A stretch of 5,492 bases of DNA from Candidatus Doudnabacteria bacterium. GTDB taxonomy: Bacteria; Patescibacteriota; Doudnabacteria; UBA920. Below the pieces are notes generated by a model, which was not told the DNA's origin, searched no databases, and was given only the letters and a program-made list of their open reading frames with translations. Both the position numbers and the translations under genes were made by a program. Positions 1 through 4,564 of the stretch are shown piece after piece (position 1 is the stretch's first letter; each line of letters starts with the position of its first letter). The DNA is taken from the NCBI GenBank assembly GCA_016788805.1, contig JAEUSE010000074.1:1-5492 (forward strand), given 5' to 3'.

Positions 1-120
1 ATCTACGTAAAGAATAGGGCTTATCTCAAAGCCGAGAACCCCGACTTTCCGAATATATATCCTAAAGAAGAGTGGAGCATACAAGGTAAGGTAGTAGGCG
101 TCATCCGCAATCTTGAGTAG
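1..120 (+). CDS. lexA: LexA/S24-type repressor-peptidase, C-terminal end only (partial)
   Basis: An open frame enters from the left edge and ends at TAG 118-120, giving 39 residues. The last part reads EEWSIQGKVVGVIRNLE. This resembles the final beta strands of the LexA/UmuD/S24 self-cleaving domain, where family members typically end in a '...I.G.vvGviR' strand. LexA-type proteins repress DNA-damage response genes and inactivate themselves by serine-lysine autoproteolysis on a RecA filament. The DNA-binding domain, cleavage site and catalytic Ser/Lys would lie upstream of the window, so LexA cannot be separated from a UmuD-like or phage-type S24 repressor. The last 55 bases are repeated at 197-251 just before the next gene. 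The symbol is a best guess from the C-terminal signature. Confidence 0.68.
   Translation: MYVKNRAYLKAENPDFPNIYPKEEWSIQGKVVGVIRNLE
66..120 (+). repeat. Direct repeat, copy 1 (3' end of the lexA-like gene)
   Basis: Positions 66-101 are identical to 197-232 (36 bp, offset 131). The following 19 bases (102-120) match 233-251 except at six positions, and every difference is synonymous in the lexA frame: GTC/GTA, ATC/ATT, CGC/AGA (two changes), CTT/CTG and GAG/GAA. Both copies end in TAG. This copy is the one fused to the upstream coding body. Confidence 0.95.
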
Positions 121-147
121 AACATGGTTTTTCAAGTGAGGGGGAGG

Positions 148-190
148 CTCCAATGTGGCTCTGCCACTTGGAGGGGGCGACGCAAGCCCC
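148..190. other. Two adjacent hairpins in the spacer between the duplicated lexA tails
   Basis: The first hairpin pairs CTCCAA (148-153) with TTGGAG (168-173) and GTGG (155-158) with CCAC (164-167). T154 is bulged and the loop is 159-163. The second follows with no gap: GGGGC (174-178) pairs with GCCCC (186-190) around the loop GACGCAA. A G-rich run (140-147) lies just upstream. No T-run follows, so a terminator is not the natural reading. Paired subterminal hairpins are typical of small non-autonomous elements mobilised through folded single strands, but no family is recognised here. The same segment could contain a weak promoter: TTGGAG 168-173, 17-bp gap, TATTGT 191-196. Confidence 0.6.
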
Positions 191-251
191 TATTGTAGAA
201 GAGTGGAGCATACAAGGTAAGGTAGTAGGCGTAATTAGAAATCTGGAATAG
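153..251 (+). CDS. Possible 32-aa ORF ending in the duplicated LexA tail (doubtful)
   Basis: An ATG at 153, six bases after a G-rich purine run (140-147) that could act as a ribosome binding site, opens a frame through the hairpins and into the second tail copy. The product would be 15 unrelated residues followed by EEWSIQGKVVGVIRNLE, stopping at TAG 249-251, nine bases before the CYTH gene start. The frame differs from the first tail because the offset (131) is not a multiple of three. It could be a chance ORF, or a short translated leader that couples ribosomes to the downstream start, which has no Shine-Dalgarno site of its own. No function is claimed. Confidence 0.15.
   Translation: MWLCHLEGATQAPIVEEWSIQGKVVGVIRNLE
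197..251 (+). pseudogene. Displaced duplicate of the lexA 3' end (remnant, direct repeat copy 2)
   Basis: This 55-base segment re-encodes the last 17 residues (EEWSIQGKVVGVIRNLE) and stop of the gene ending at 120, but lacks the rest of the gene. Bases 197-232 are identical to 66-101. Bases 233-251 carry six synonymous differences. The stop lies nine bases before the CYTH gene start. An operon-like spacing of that kind suggests this copy is the original gene end, next to its original neighbour, and that copy 1 is the newcomer. That polarity is inference; the duplication itself is direct. Confidence 0.75.
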
Positions 252-260
252 CGAAGCACT

Positions 261-818
261 ATGAATAATATTGAGATCGAGATTAAGGTAAAGGTCGATA
301 AAGTTGATCGGTTAGTCCAGTTTTTAAAAGAAAACGGCCAGTATCAAAAAAGCTCTGTTCAAGTGGACGAATATTACTCGCCGGCCCATCGGAGTTTTGT
401 GGAGGTTGAACCCATAAAGGAGTGGTTAAGGCTACGCAGCGACAACGGAGTTTATTCATTGAACTATAAGAATTGGCAGTACGGTTCGGACGGTAAGGCG
501 TATCATTGCGATGAGTATGAAATAGCTATAGACAACCAGGAGAAAGCAGCCCATATATTGAAGAGTCTGGATTTCAAGCATTTGGTTACAGTACACAAGG
601 AAAGAGACATATACACGTACCAAGATTATGAAGTTGCTTTTGATTTAGTAAAAGATTTGGGTAGTTTTGTAGAAGTGGAATTTAAAGGTACGGCAACGGC
701 AGAGCCAAAGTTAATTGTCGAAGAGATGCGAAAGTTTATAGAGAGTACAGGGGCTGTTATTCTCTCTCAGGATTTTGCAGGGTACCCTATAGCGCTTATA
801 CGTCAGAAGTTTAACTAA
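261..818 (+). CDS. CYTH-domain protein, class IV adenylate cyclase (CyaB)/triphosphatase type
   Basis: The 185-aa protein has the CYTH triphosphate-tunnel layout: the N-terminal ExExK signature (E5, E7, K9), an RLR strand (R57, R59), K70, an acidic EYE strand (E85, E87), a basic KER strand (K113, R115), and FDLVKDLGSFVEVE (127-140) with D128, E138 and E140. Alternating charged residues on successive strands line the tunnel that binds metal and a triphosphate. Family members act as class IV adenylate cyclases, thiamine triphosphatases or inorganic triphosphatases. The LGxFVEVE strand and the length best fit the CyaB-like group, but the substrate cannot be read from sequence. It is probably cytosolic, with no signal peptide. 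There is no good Shine-Dalgarno site before ATG 261. The lexA tail copy ends nine bases upstream, so it may once have been translated by coupling to lexA. Confidence 0.85.
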   Translation: MNNIEIEIKVKVDKVDRLVQFLKENGQYQKSSVQVDEYYSPAHRSFVEVEPIKEWLRLRSDNGVYSLNYKNWQYGSDGKAYHCDEYEIAIDNQEKAAHILKSLDFKHLVTVHKERDIYTYQDYEVAFDLVKDLGSFVEVEFKGTATAEPKLIVEEMRKFIESTGAVILSQDFAGYPIALIRQKFN

Positions 819-832
819 AGTGGGTGTCACAA

Positions 833-861
833 TTTACACCAGGCAACACTCTTTGTATAAA
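833..861 (+). promoter_or_regulatory. Sigma70-type promoter for the DUF5680 operon
   Basis: TTTACA (833-838) and TATAAA (856-861) are separated by 17 bp, each one base from consensus, directly after the CYTH gene stop. Transcription would begin near 868, leaving a leader of about 28 nt that holds the AAGGAG ribosome binding site at 885-890. Confidence 0.6.
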
Positions 862-895
862 AAGAGCTTGTTGAATGCACCCTGAAGGAGATGTT

Positions 896-1387
896 ATGCA
901 AGTAGAATTACAACAATTGAACGGCTTCTTTGGCGCTGCGGCCCTTGCCACATATGCAGGTGGGAGCGGGTACGTACAGCCGTTGAATAAAGGTTTCAAC
1001 GAAATGGAGTACCGGCAAAATGATTGGTACTATCGAGATAGTTTTTGCGGTTTTTTCAAATCTTGGGGTAAAGAAACGGTGTGGTATAAAGACCGACCTG
1101 TCTGGGTTCAGAACTACGGTGGAGGTATGGAAGCCGCTTACCAGGGCGATGAACAATTTGCGCAAAAAACCTTCAATTTTTTAAAGCTGGCATTGGCCAA
1201 AGGTAAGAAGCAGGAAGCCTTTCAGCCTCGGGGTCCGGAGCGGTTTAAGGAAGGAAAGTGGACTTACCTCACCACGCTCACCGGAGGTATACAAAAGTTT
1301 AGCGGGATTGAACACATTTTTTATGGAACTAAGCTGGTATTTACTCATCGCTACTTTGGCGGAGTAGTACTAGACAAAGGAGAATAA
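896..1387 (+). CDS. DUF5680-type protein of unknown function
   Basis: The 163-aa protein resembles the DUF5680 family, which occurs alone or fused to XRE-type helix-turn-helix regulators. Visible conserved blocks are ATYAGG (18-23), WYYRDSFCGFF (44-54), GKETVWYKDRPVW (58-70) running into NYGGG (73-77), FSGIEHIFYG (135-144) and HRYFGG (151-156). It is rich in aromatic residues and glycine, with no signal peptide or membrane segment, and no attached HTH. The biochemical role of the family is not known to me. An ATG at 875 is in frame, but AAGGAG at 885-890 sits five bases before the ATG at 896 and lies inside the longer version, so 896 is the better start. It is the first gene of a tight operon: the next starts four bases after its stop, and its own 3' end carries that gene's ribosome binding site. 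Confidence 0.72.
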   Translation: MQVELQQLNGFFGAAALATYAGGSGYVQPLNKGFNEMEYRQNDWYYRDSFCGFFKSWGKETVWYKDRPVWVQNYGGGMEAAYQGDEQFAQKTFNFLKLALAKGKKQEAFQPRGPERFKEGKWTYLTTLTGGIQKFSGIEHIFYGTKLVFTHRYFGGVVLDKGE

Positions 1388-1391
1388 AGCC

Positions 1392-1586
1392 ATGTCCGAA
1401 ATGGAGCTCACCAAGGAAAATATAGTAAAACAGTTACGCCGTCTGTGTGCGCACTGTAGTAGCGGTCAAGCCGTGGTACACCGGTGTGCGGTTAAGGAGC
1501 TTGCCTTGCGGGTGCAATCCATCCGCGGGGTACCGCTCATAGTGAACGATGAATTTCGAGGTATTCTGAGTCCGACCTATCGTTAA
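1392..1586 (+). CDS. 64-aa hypothetical protein with a Cys/His cluster
   Basis: This small basic protein starts four bases after the DUF5680 stop, with AAAGGAG (1376-1382) nine bases before ATG 1392. That supports real translation and coupling with the gene before it. I do not recognise the family. The middle carries C19-A-H-C22 and H30-R-C32, spaced like a small metal-binding knuckle. The remainder is a predicted helix (about 5-20 and 33-44) and a short strand region (VPLIVNDEFRGILS, 47-60). A later in-frame ATG at 1401 would give MELTKE..., but its distance from the ribosome binding site is too long. Zinc binding is inference from spacing alone. Confidence 0.6.
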   Translation: MSEMELTKENIVKQLRRLCAHCSSGQAVVHRCAVKELALRVQSIRGVPLIVNDEFRGILSPTYR

Positions 1587-1593
1587 TACATCG

Positions 1594-1616
1594 CCCTCAG
1601 TATTGAGGGGAGAGGA
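1594..1616 (+). promoter_or_regulatory. Intercistronic hairpin beside a strong ribosome binding site
   Basis: CCCTCA (1594-1599) pairs with TGAGGG (1604-1609) around the loop GTAT, immediately followed by GAGAGGAG (1609-1616), the ribosome binding site of the gene at 1622. No T-run follows, so it is not a terminator. It could modulate translation of the third cistron or set an RNA processing boundary. Confidence 0.4.
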
Positions 1617-1621
1617 GTTAT

Positions 1622-1885
1622 ATGCAACTACAATTTACATGGCCCACGGTCATGAACCAAAATTTTGGCTGGTTGGTGCGCGAAGCAGCACCGGCATATG
1701 GAGCAGAGAACGACGTGCTGCTATCCGAACTTAAAGTAGAAGCTTCGTTGCTTTCCCGGCGAGTCGGACAACTGGCAGATCTTACTTTTAGTTTGAGTCC
1801 CATGGAGGAGTCTAGGCTGGTGTTTCAACTGGAGGCGGTACTGGACATGCGCCGAGAATTAATAAACGAGGCCCGTATTCGCTAG
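1622..1885 (+). CDS. 87-aa hypothetical protein, third gene of the operon
   Basis: The start is fixed by AGAGGAG (1610-1616), five bases before ATG 1622. The protein is mostly helical in appearance: an N-terminal segment with W7, W17 and other aromatics, then amphipathic stretches at about 31-54 and 59-85 rich in Leu, Glu and Arg (VLLSELKVEASLLSRR; LVFQLEAVLDMRREL). I recognise no family and see no signal peptide, membrane segment or catalytic motif. Its place 35 bases after the Cys/His protein, with no promoter or terminator between, points to co-transcription with it and the DUF5680 gene. The stop overlaps a weak 5-bp hairpin (CTAGA/TCTAG, 1882-1896) around a T-rich loop. Confidence 0.6.
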   Translation: MQLQFTWPTVMNQNFGWLVREAAPAYGAENDVLLSELKVEASLLSRRVGQLADLTFSLSPMEESRLVFQLEAVLDMRRELINEARIR

Positions 1886-1931
1886 ACTTTTTCTAGTTAT
1901 TGCTTAGAGCCAGTCGGTATGGTATTTTATG

Positions 1932-1937
1932 TATAAT
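1932..1937 (+). promoter_or_regulatory. -10 box (TATAAT) of the coiled-coil gene
   Basis: A perfect TATAAT lies 16 bases before ATG 1954. No convincing -35 is seen at the 16-18 bp spacings (17 bp gives GCCAGT). Transcription would start near 1944, leaving only about ten leader bases with no Shine-Dalgarno site, so the message may be nearly leaderless. Confidence 0.4.
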
Positions 1938-1953
1938 ACATTTCTTAACGAAT

Positions 1954-2331
1954 ATGGAGTTAACTAAGGAATATTTTGATAAGCACTATCAGGAGTTGAA
2001 TGAATTTCTCAGTGAGCAGTTTGAGAAGGTTTTTGCTCGTTTTGAAATGATTGATAATCAGTTTAAGGTCGTAGCTACTAAAGCAGAATTTACGGTGCTG
2101 CAACAGAGACTTGAAACTTTAGACGGCAAAGTTTCTAGCGGATTTGCAGAACAGTCCATCAAACTTGATTTTATCCAGACGGACATCGCAACCCTGAGAA
2201 AGGATCTAGAGGCCTTGGCCAAAAGAACTAAAGAAGACGACAATTCTTTTACGAAAGAAATTTTAAAGCTCAAAAACCGTTTAGATACTCTTGAGAGGCA
2301 AGTCCAAGTACTCAAAAAGCAGAAAGCTTAG
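1954..2331 (+). CDS. 125-aa coiled-coil protein of unknown function
   Basis: Almost the whole protein is heptad-patterned helix: an N-terminal amphipathic helix (MELTKEYFDKHYQELNEFL) is followed by long Leu/Ile/Phe heptads through about residue 85, and a charged C-terminal coil ending LKNRLDTLERQVQVLKKQKA. There is no Cys, signal peptide or membrane segment, and the C-terminus is basic. Such short soluble coiled coils are common and uninformative; a scaffold, a filament-forming protein or a partner of an unseen protein are all possible. An in-frame ATG at 1900 was rejected because it precedes the TATAAT box at 1932 and would add an unrelated 18-residue hydrophobic tail. It is transcribed separately from the operon upstream and followed by a hairpin at 2371. 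Confidence 0.7.
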   Translation: MELTKEYFDKHYQELNEFLSEQFEKVFARFEMIDNQFKVVATKAEFTVLQQRLETLDGKVSSGFAEQSIKLDFIQTDIATLRKDLEALAKRTKEDDNSFTKEILKLKNRLDTLERQVQVLKKQKA

Positions 2332-2358
2332 AGTATTTTAAGTTTTTCATTGTTGGTT

Positions 2359-2391
2359 TATACTTATTAGAGACGACGAATAGTCGTCTTT
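2359..2391 (+). terminator. Hairpin between the coiled-coil and kinase genes (terminator or 5' mRNA stem-loop)
   Basis: AGACGAC (2371-2377) pairs with GTCGTCT (2383-2389) around GAATA, extendable by TTAG/TTAA to about 11 bp with one G-U. TTTAAACTTTTT follows, so the T-tract is broken and termination may be partial. A -10-like TATACT sits at 2359-2364. If it is used, transcription would start near 2371 and the hairpin would form the very 5' end of the kinase message, a known stabilising arrangement. The two readings cannot be separated by eye. Confidence 0.5.
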
Positions 2392-2406
2392 AAACTTTTT
2401 AGTTCC

Positions 2407-3444
2407 ATGAGCGAAAGCCTTTATTCAAAGAAAATCCGAGAGTTTTTACAAGTATCTAAAGTTGAGAGCTTGCGGACTGCTACCGTGAGTTTGTTAACAC
2501 CGGACGCTTCTACGCGGCGGTATTATCGTTTGGTGACGAGTGGGGGGCAGAGTTATGTGGCTTCGGTATATCCGGAAGCATTTCAAAAAGCTCAGCTGTC
2601 TTTTCTTATTATGACTGATATACTGGCAGCTGCAGGACTGCCGGTACCCAAGGTTTTTGAAGTGCATGAGGAGTTGGGGGTGGTATTGCAAGAAGACCTA
2701 GGGGACGTGAGTTTGACTCAGTGGTTGGCTGAGTATGGAAGAACCCAAGAAGAAACAGATAGCAAAATTAAAGAAGCTATAATACTTATAGCACGTATCC
2801 AAGCTTTAACAAGCGGCGTGCTTGACGCCCAGTCTTTACCCGCCACACTTGCGTTTGACACGGAGAAATTAAATTGGGAGTTAAGCTATTTTTTTGAACA
2901 CTTTTTTGGTAGCTTGCTGCACATAGAGTTACCCGATGTTGAGCGCGCGCAAGTTAAGTCCGAGTTGCTGCAATTAGCCGAATGGCTTTCGGCTCGGCCG
3001 CGAGTTCTGACCCATAGGGACTTTCATGCTATGAACCTTATGGTGGATGCATCCGGACAATTGCGACTCATAGACTATCAAGATGCACGGATGGGCCCGT
3101 TAAGTTATGACCTGGTGCCGCTTTTGTTGGAACGGCGTATGCAACCGCCCTCCGAGGAGTGGGTGAGTAGTATGCAAGAATATTTCTTACAAGCTCGAGT
3201 AAGTCAAGGTTTGCCTATGCTTGACTCGGCAGACTTTCAGAAAGAGTTTATGTATATGACGGTCCAGCGCGAGTTGAAAGCATTGGGAACATTTTCCTAC
3301 CAGACCGCTGTCATGGGCCGTGGAGTTACTTACCAAGCGTATATAGTTCCTACAGTGAAGTTGGTGCTTGCGTATTTGGACACTGTGCGCACTTATCCGC
3401 GCCTTCAAGCAATGTTAGCAAGGTCGTTGCAGTATTTAGAGTAG
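2407..3444 (+). CDS. APH-fold sugar kinase, AmgK-like (N-acetylmuramate/GlcNAc 1-kinase type)
   Basis: The 345-aa protein has the aminoglycoside phosphotransferase kinase fold. Near the N-terminus, DASTRRYYR (33-41) matches the 'DAS.RRY.R' opening of the AmgK group. LQEDLGD (94-100) is the hinge region. THRDFHAMN (202-210) gives catalytic base D205 and metal ligand N210. LIDYQDARMGPLSYDL (221-236) supplies metal-binding D223 with the group's typical D/Y-Q-D-A-GP-YDL run. AmgK phosphorylates the anomeric carbon of MurNAc or GlcNAc in cell-wall recycling, feeding MurU to make UDP-MurNAc. No MurU or other recycling gene is in the window, so another small-molecule substrate is possible. It is cytosolic. 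There is no clear Shine-Dalgarno site before ATG 2407. It is not an obvious antibiotic-resistance enzyme. Confidence 0.8.
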   Translation: MSESLYSKKIREFLQVSKVESLRTATVSLLTPDASTRRYYRLVTSGGQSYVASVYPEAFQKAQLSFLIMTDILAAAGLPVPKVFEVHEELGVVLQEDLGDVSLTQWLAEYGRTQEETDSKIKEAIILIARIQALTSGVLDAQSLPATLAFDTEKLNWELSYFFEHFFGSLLHIELPDVERAQVKSELLQLAEWLSARPRVLTHRDFHAMNLMVDASGQLRLIDYQDARMGPLSYDLVPLLLERRMQPPSEEWVSSMQEYFLQARVSQGLPMLDSADFQKEFMYMTVQRELKALGTFSYQTAVMGRGVTYQAYIVPTVKLVLAYLDTVRTYPRLQAMLARSLQYLE

Positions 3445-3497
3445 GCGCAGCTCGCGTGCTGTAATAGTGGGGTTAAATGCTCGCGTCGGTCGTATAG

Positions 3498-3503
3498 TAT
3501 AAT
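3498..3503 (+). promoter_or_regulatory. -10 box (TATAAT) upstream of the first secreted protein
   Basis: TATAAT at 3498-3503 would start transcription near 3510 and give a leader of about 48 nt. No good -35 is seen 16-19 bp upstream. The 113-bp gap around it (3445-3557) holds no gene. A TTGAAA at 3528-3533 has no usable -10 because the right distance falls on the start codon. Confidence 0.38.
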
Positions 3504-3557
3504 GAAATTAGGTCGAGCTAGCTTTAATTGAAACGAAATAATTAACACATACATTAT

Positions 3558-4337
3558 ATGAAACACGAAATAAAGAAAGCAATGTACGCCCTTGCGGTGT
3601 TCGGTTTGGTTATGCCGTTTGTGGCTCAGGCGGCCAGTACAACAGTTGTAACTTCGGCTAACCCCCAGGGTTGGTCCACAGCAGATACCCGCCCCGGTGG
3701 TGCGGTAAACTTTATTCCTGACGGTACCGCCCCAAGCGGTTTAGGTGCGTTGCAGTTAACAACCGACGCAACTACTACGGCGAAAGCGCAATACTTGCGT
3801 GCAGCTAGCTTGCCTTTGGCGGATGTAACAGAACTCAGCTATTACACCAAACAAAATAGTGCGGCGTTTGCCGGTGGTGATGCATCGTACCAGTTACCTG
3901 TGTTACTCAACGGCGCGACCGGTTTTACAACCTTTGTGTTTGAGCCGTATCAAAACGGCACGGTGGTAAACGGTGTGTGGCAGCAGTGGGATGTAGATGC
4001 AGGCCAATTCTGGTCTTCCCGGAGTGTAACTTGTTCTAACGGAAGTGTGTCCGCCGGTTTTGGCGGCGCACCGTTTTATACCCTTAGCCAAATTCAAACC
4101 ATGTGCCCTGAGGCGATAGTGGTTGGTTTTGGCGTAAACATTGGGTCTAATAACCCAAGCTACGACGTAGAAACTGACTTGGTCAGCTTTAACAACGATG
4201 TGTTCAACTTTGAACCAACCCTTACCCCTACAACCCGTGAGTCATGTAAAAACGGCGGCTGGATGGGTTTTAACTCTCCTGTGTTCCGCAACCAGGGTGA
4301 GTGTGTAGCTTACGTGAATTTTGTAAACTTACACTAG
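3558..4337 (+). CDS. Secreted protein with C-terminal CKNGGW/NQGxC module
   Basis: The 259-aa protein begins with a Sec signal peptide: basic MKHEIKK, a hydrophobic core at about 9-22 (ALAVFGLVMPFVAQ) and a likely AQAA-type cleavage site near residues 25-26. The mature part is rich in Thr, Ser, Gly, Asn and aromatics with alternating beta-strand patterns, like a jelly-roll or lectin-type sandwich, though no family is certain. One Cys pair lies in SVTCSNGS and IQTMCPEA. The last 30 or so residues carry ESCKNGGWMGF...FRNQGECVAYVN, a short Cys-paired module that I recall at the C-termini of various exported bacterial proteins ('CKNGGW..F..FKNQGxCV'), function unknown to me. The single Cys pair of this module could form a disulfide outside the cytoplasm. 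No Shine-Dalgarno site precedes ATG 3558. It has its own promoter box and a strong terminator, so it is probably monocistronic. Confidence 0.75.
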   Translation: MKHEIKKAMYALAVFGLVMPFVAQAASTTVVTSANPQGWSTADTRPGGAVNFIPDGTAPSGLGALQLTTDATTTAKAQYLRAASLPLADVTELSYYTKQNSAAFAGGDASYQLPVLLNGATGFTTFVFEPYQNGTVVNGVWQQWDVDAGQFWSSRSVTCSNGSVSAGFGGAPFYTLSQIQTMCPEAIVVGFGVNIGSNNPSYDVETDLVSFNNDVFNFEPTLTPTTRESCKNGGWMGFNSPVFRNQGECVAYVNFVNLH

Positions 4338-4348
4338 TTTTTACCTTA

Positions 4349-4380
4349 AACACTCCGGCTAATAAGCCGGGGTGTTTTTA
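4349..4380 (+). terminator. Rho-independent terminator of the secreted-protein gene
   Basis: AACACTCCGGCT (4349-4360) pairs with AGCCGGGGTGTT (4365-4376) around AATA: 12 bp with one T-G pair. The final bases merge into a T-run (4375-4379). It lies 11 bp after the stop codon. Confidence 0.88.
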
Positions 4381-4401
4381 GTTTGGCTAAGTTTTTTTAG
4401 G

Positions 4402-4426
4402 CCCATAAAGGCCTTGCCTTTATGGG
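4402..4426. other. Second hairpin downstream of the terminator
   Basis: CCCATAAAGGC (4402-4412) pairs perfectly with GCCTTTATGGG (4416-4426) around CTT, an 11-bp stem with a 3-nt loop. A run of seven T lies upstream (4392-4398), not downstream. TAGTTTATTG follows, so it is a poor backup terminator at best. The -35 element of the next gene overlaps its right arm, so extrusion of the hairpin could interfere with promoter use. Confidence 0.5.
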
Positions 4427-4442
4427 TAGTTTATTGTATTAT
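4414..4442 (+). promoter_or_regulatory. Promoter for the two-domain secreted protein
   Basis: TTGCCT (4414-4419) and TATTAT (4437-4442) are 17 bp apart, with TG directly before the -10. Transcription would begin near 4449, creating a leader of about 115 nt that contains the structured region at 4448-4540. Confidence 0.45.
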
Positions 4443-4447
4443 GCTCA

Positions 4448-4558
4448 GTCACATTTTGCACGCATGAACGCTCCAACCGGAGAGCATTTGCGGGCGTGTA
4501 AAAGACCGTTGAACTTTCTATGCCCCGTGACAGGGCGTAGACACATTTTGAAGCGAGG
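4448..4558 (+). promoter_or_regulatory. Structured 5' leader, candidate cis-regulatory RNA
   Basis: Three stems can be drawn. P1: TTTTGCACGC (4454-4463) pairs with GCGTGTAAAA (4494-4503), ten pairs with one G-U. Inside it, CTCC (4471-4474) pairs with GGAG (4479-4482). P3: CTATGCCC (4518-4525) pairs with GGGCGTAG (4533-4540) around a 7-nt loop. The P3 loop contains GTGAC (4527-4531), complementary to GTCAC at 4448-4452, so a long-range pseudoknot is possible if transcription starts at or before 4448. The ribosome binding site GAGG (4555-4558) lies 14 bases after P3. It matches no riboswitch class I recognise. The octamer ACATTTTG occurs at both ends (4451-4458 and 4543-4550). Confidence 0.45.
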
Positions 4559-4564
4559 AAAATT

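Noticed and set aside
148..190. Terminator for the lexA-like gene
   Set aside because: Stable stems are present but no T-run follows either hairpin on either strand.
66..251. Template/variable repeat pair of a diversity-generating retroelement
   Set aside because: The differences are not restricted to A positions (two of six involve no A in copy 2), all are synonymous, and no reverse transcriptase is visible.
875..895. Longer N-terminus of the DUF5680 protein from ATG 875
   Set aside because: The AAGGAG at 885-890 lies within the extension and is correctly spaced for ATG 896.
1900..1953. Longer N-terminus of the coiled-coil protein from ATG 1900
   Set aside because: It would place the start upstream of the TATAAT box at 1932 and add a hydrophobic segment unlike the rest of the protein; no ribosome binding site precedes it.
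2407..3444. Aminoglycoside resistance gene
   Set aside because: The fold is shared with aminoglycoside phosphotransferases, but DASTRRYYR and DYQDA..GP..YDL point to the AmgK-type sugar kinase group.
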